A stretch of DNA of 6,508 nucleotides, from positions 1 to 6,508 of the forward strand of contig JBAWXL010000256.1 in NCBI GenBank assembly GCA_037144095.1, given 5' to 3'. Made by a program: the position numbers and the translations under genes. Source of the stretch: CAIXTV01 sp037144095 (GTDB lineage Bacteria; Bacteroidota; Bacteroidia; Bacteroidales; CAIXTV01). The notes beneath the pieces were generated by a model. It ran no database searches, was not told the origin of the DNA, and saw nothing but the letters and a program-made list of their open reading frames with translations. Below are positions 6,166-6,508 of the stretch, piece by piece. The stretch's first letter is position 1, and each line of letters begins with the position of its first letter.

Positions 6166-6508
6166 ATGATGAATAAATTTAGTGAAGCCTTATTAAAAGG
6201 CAATATTGAGCTAATTAAAACCTTTCCAAAGAGCGATTTGCATAATCACGCATCTTTAGGTAGCCGATTGTCGGATTTCGAAGCATGGGCTGCTACAACA
6301 TTGCCTAAGGTTCCCGAAAAAATGACACGCTTAGAGGATATGGATCAGTACTTAATTGAAGTTTTGGCTCCTCTCTTACTTAACAGGGCTGGTTTTGAAT
6401 ATTCTATTAAAGGTGCTTTTGAACAGGCTGTTGAAGATGGTGTTAGCCATCTGGGAATGAGTATTGATAGCTTTTTTGCAGGTGTTTTCGATACCATAGA
6501 GCAGTTTA
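6166..6508 (+). CDS. Adenosine-deaminase-like metal-dependent hydrolase, N-terminal part (cut by window edge)
   Basis: The frame is open from the ATG at 6166 to the window end: 114 full codons plus one base, with no stop. The segment FPKSDLHNHASLGSR (20-34) contains the HxH metal-binding pair (H26, H28) at the first beta strand, in the form used by the adenosine deaminase branch of the amidohydrolase superfamily (compare LPKxDLHxHLxGS). The remainder, including EAWAATTLPKVP (39-50) and FEQAVEDGVSHLGMSID (86-102), is compatible with the first part of that barrel. The Ala-Ser-Leu-Gly after HxH differs from the usual Leu-Asp-Gly-Ser of true adenosine deaminases, so the substrate may not be adenosine. 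Two consecutive ATG codons (6166, 6169) are possible starts; the first is given. No clear promoter is seen, and the repeat hairpin sits just upstream. The remaining catalytic residues lie outside the window. Confidence 0.75.
   Translation, partial: MMNKFSEALLKGNIELIKTFPKSDLHNHASLGSRLSDFEAWAATTLPKVPEKMTRLEDMDQYLIEVLAPLLLNRAGFEYSIKGAFEQAVEDGVSHLGMSIDSFFAGVFDTIEQF

Noticed and set aside
1..6508. Mobile element, CRISPR array, toxin-antitoxin or anti-phage system
   Set aside because: All sizeable genes belong to common metabolic or chaperone families; there is no transposase, integrase, spacer array or defence domain, and no abrupt change in base composition by eye.

Overview
The window looks like chromosomal DNA from a member of the Bacteroidota, probably a Bacteroidales- or Cytophagia/Flavobacteriia-like organism. 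The DNA is AT-rich by eye. Start codons are preceded by A-rich leaders rather than Shine-Dalgarno sequences. Several genes have upstream copies of the Bacteroidota promoter pattern (TTTG or TTG, about 20 bases, then TAnnTTTG). The genus cannot be named from this sequence alone.

Layout, left to right: cysteine synthase (123-1034, +); a nitroreductase-family flavoprotein with an apparent signal peptide (1195-1800, +); a convergent small cysteine-rich DUF3795-type protein (1891-2178, -); a divergent pair encoding the two halves of the lysine-saccharopine pathway enzyme, a lysine-ketoglutarate reductase-type protein (2452-3777, +) and a saccharopine dehydrogenase-type protein (3871-5208, +); a DjlA-like membrane-anchored J-domain protein with a TerB-like domain (5333-6049, +); and the first 114 codons of an adenosine-deaminase-like metal hydrolase (from 6166, +), cut by the window edge. 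All intergenic gaps are under 300 bases.

The strongest functional unit is the 2452-5208 pair. In animals and plants the two activities are fused in one bifunctional protein (AASS, or LKR/SDH), which converts lysine plus 2-oxoglutarate to saccharopine and then to aminoadipate semialdehyde plus glutamate. Here they are two adjacent genes in the same order, each with a candidate promoter. The other genes look like independent housekeeping or accessory functions.

The least expected structure is non-coding. An approximately 31-base AT-rich repeat occurs three times around the djlA-like gene: once just before it (5217-5247), once starting inside its stop codon (6048-6085, with a 7-base insertion), and once inverted (6114-6144). 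The last two face each other and could form a long hairpin. I see no phage, transposase, CRISPR, tRNA or rRNA, and no convincing previously undescribed multi-gene system.
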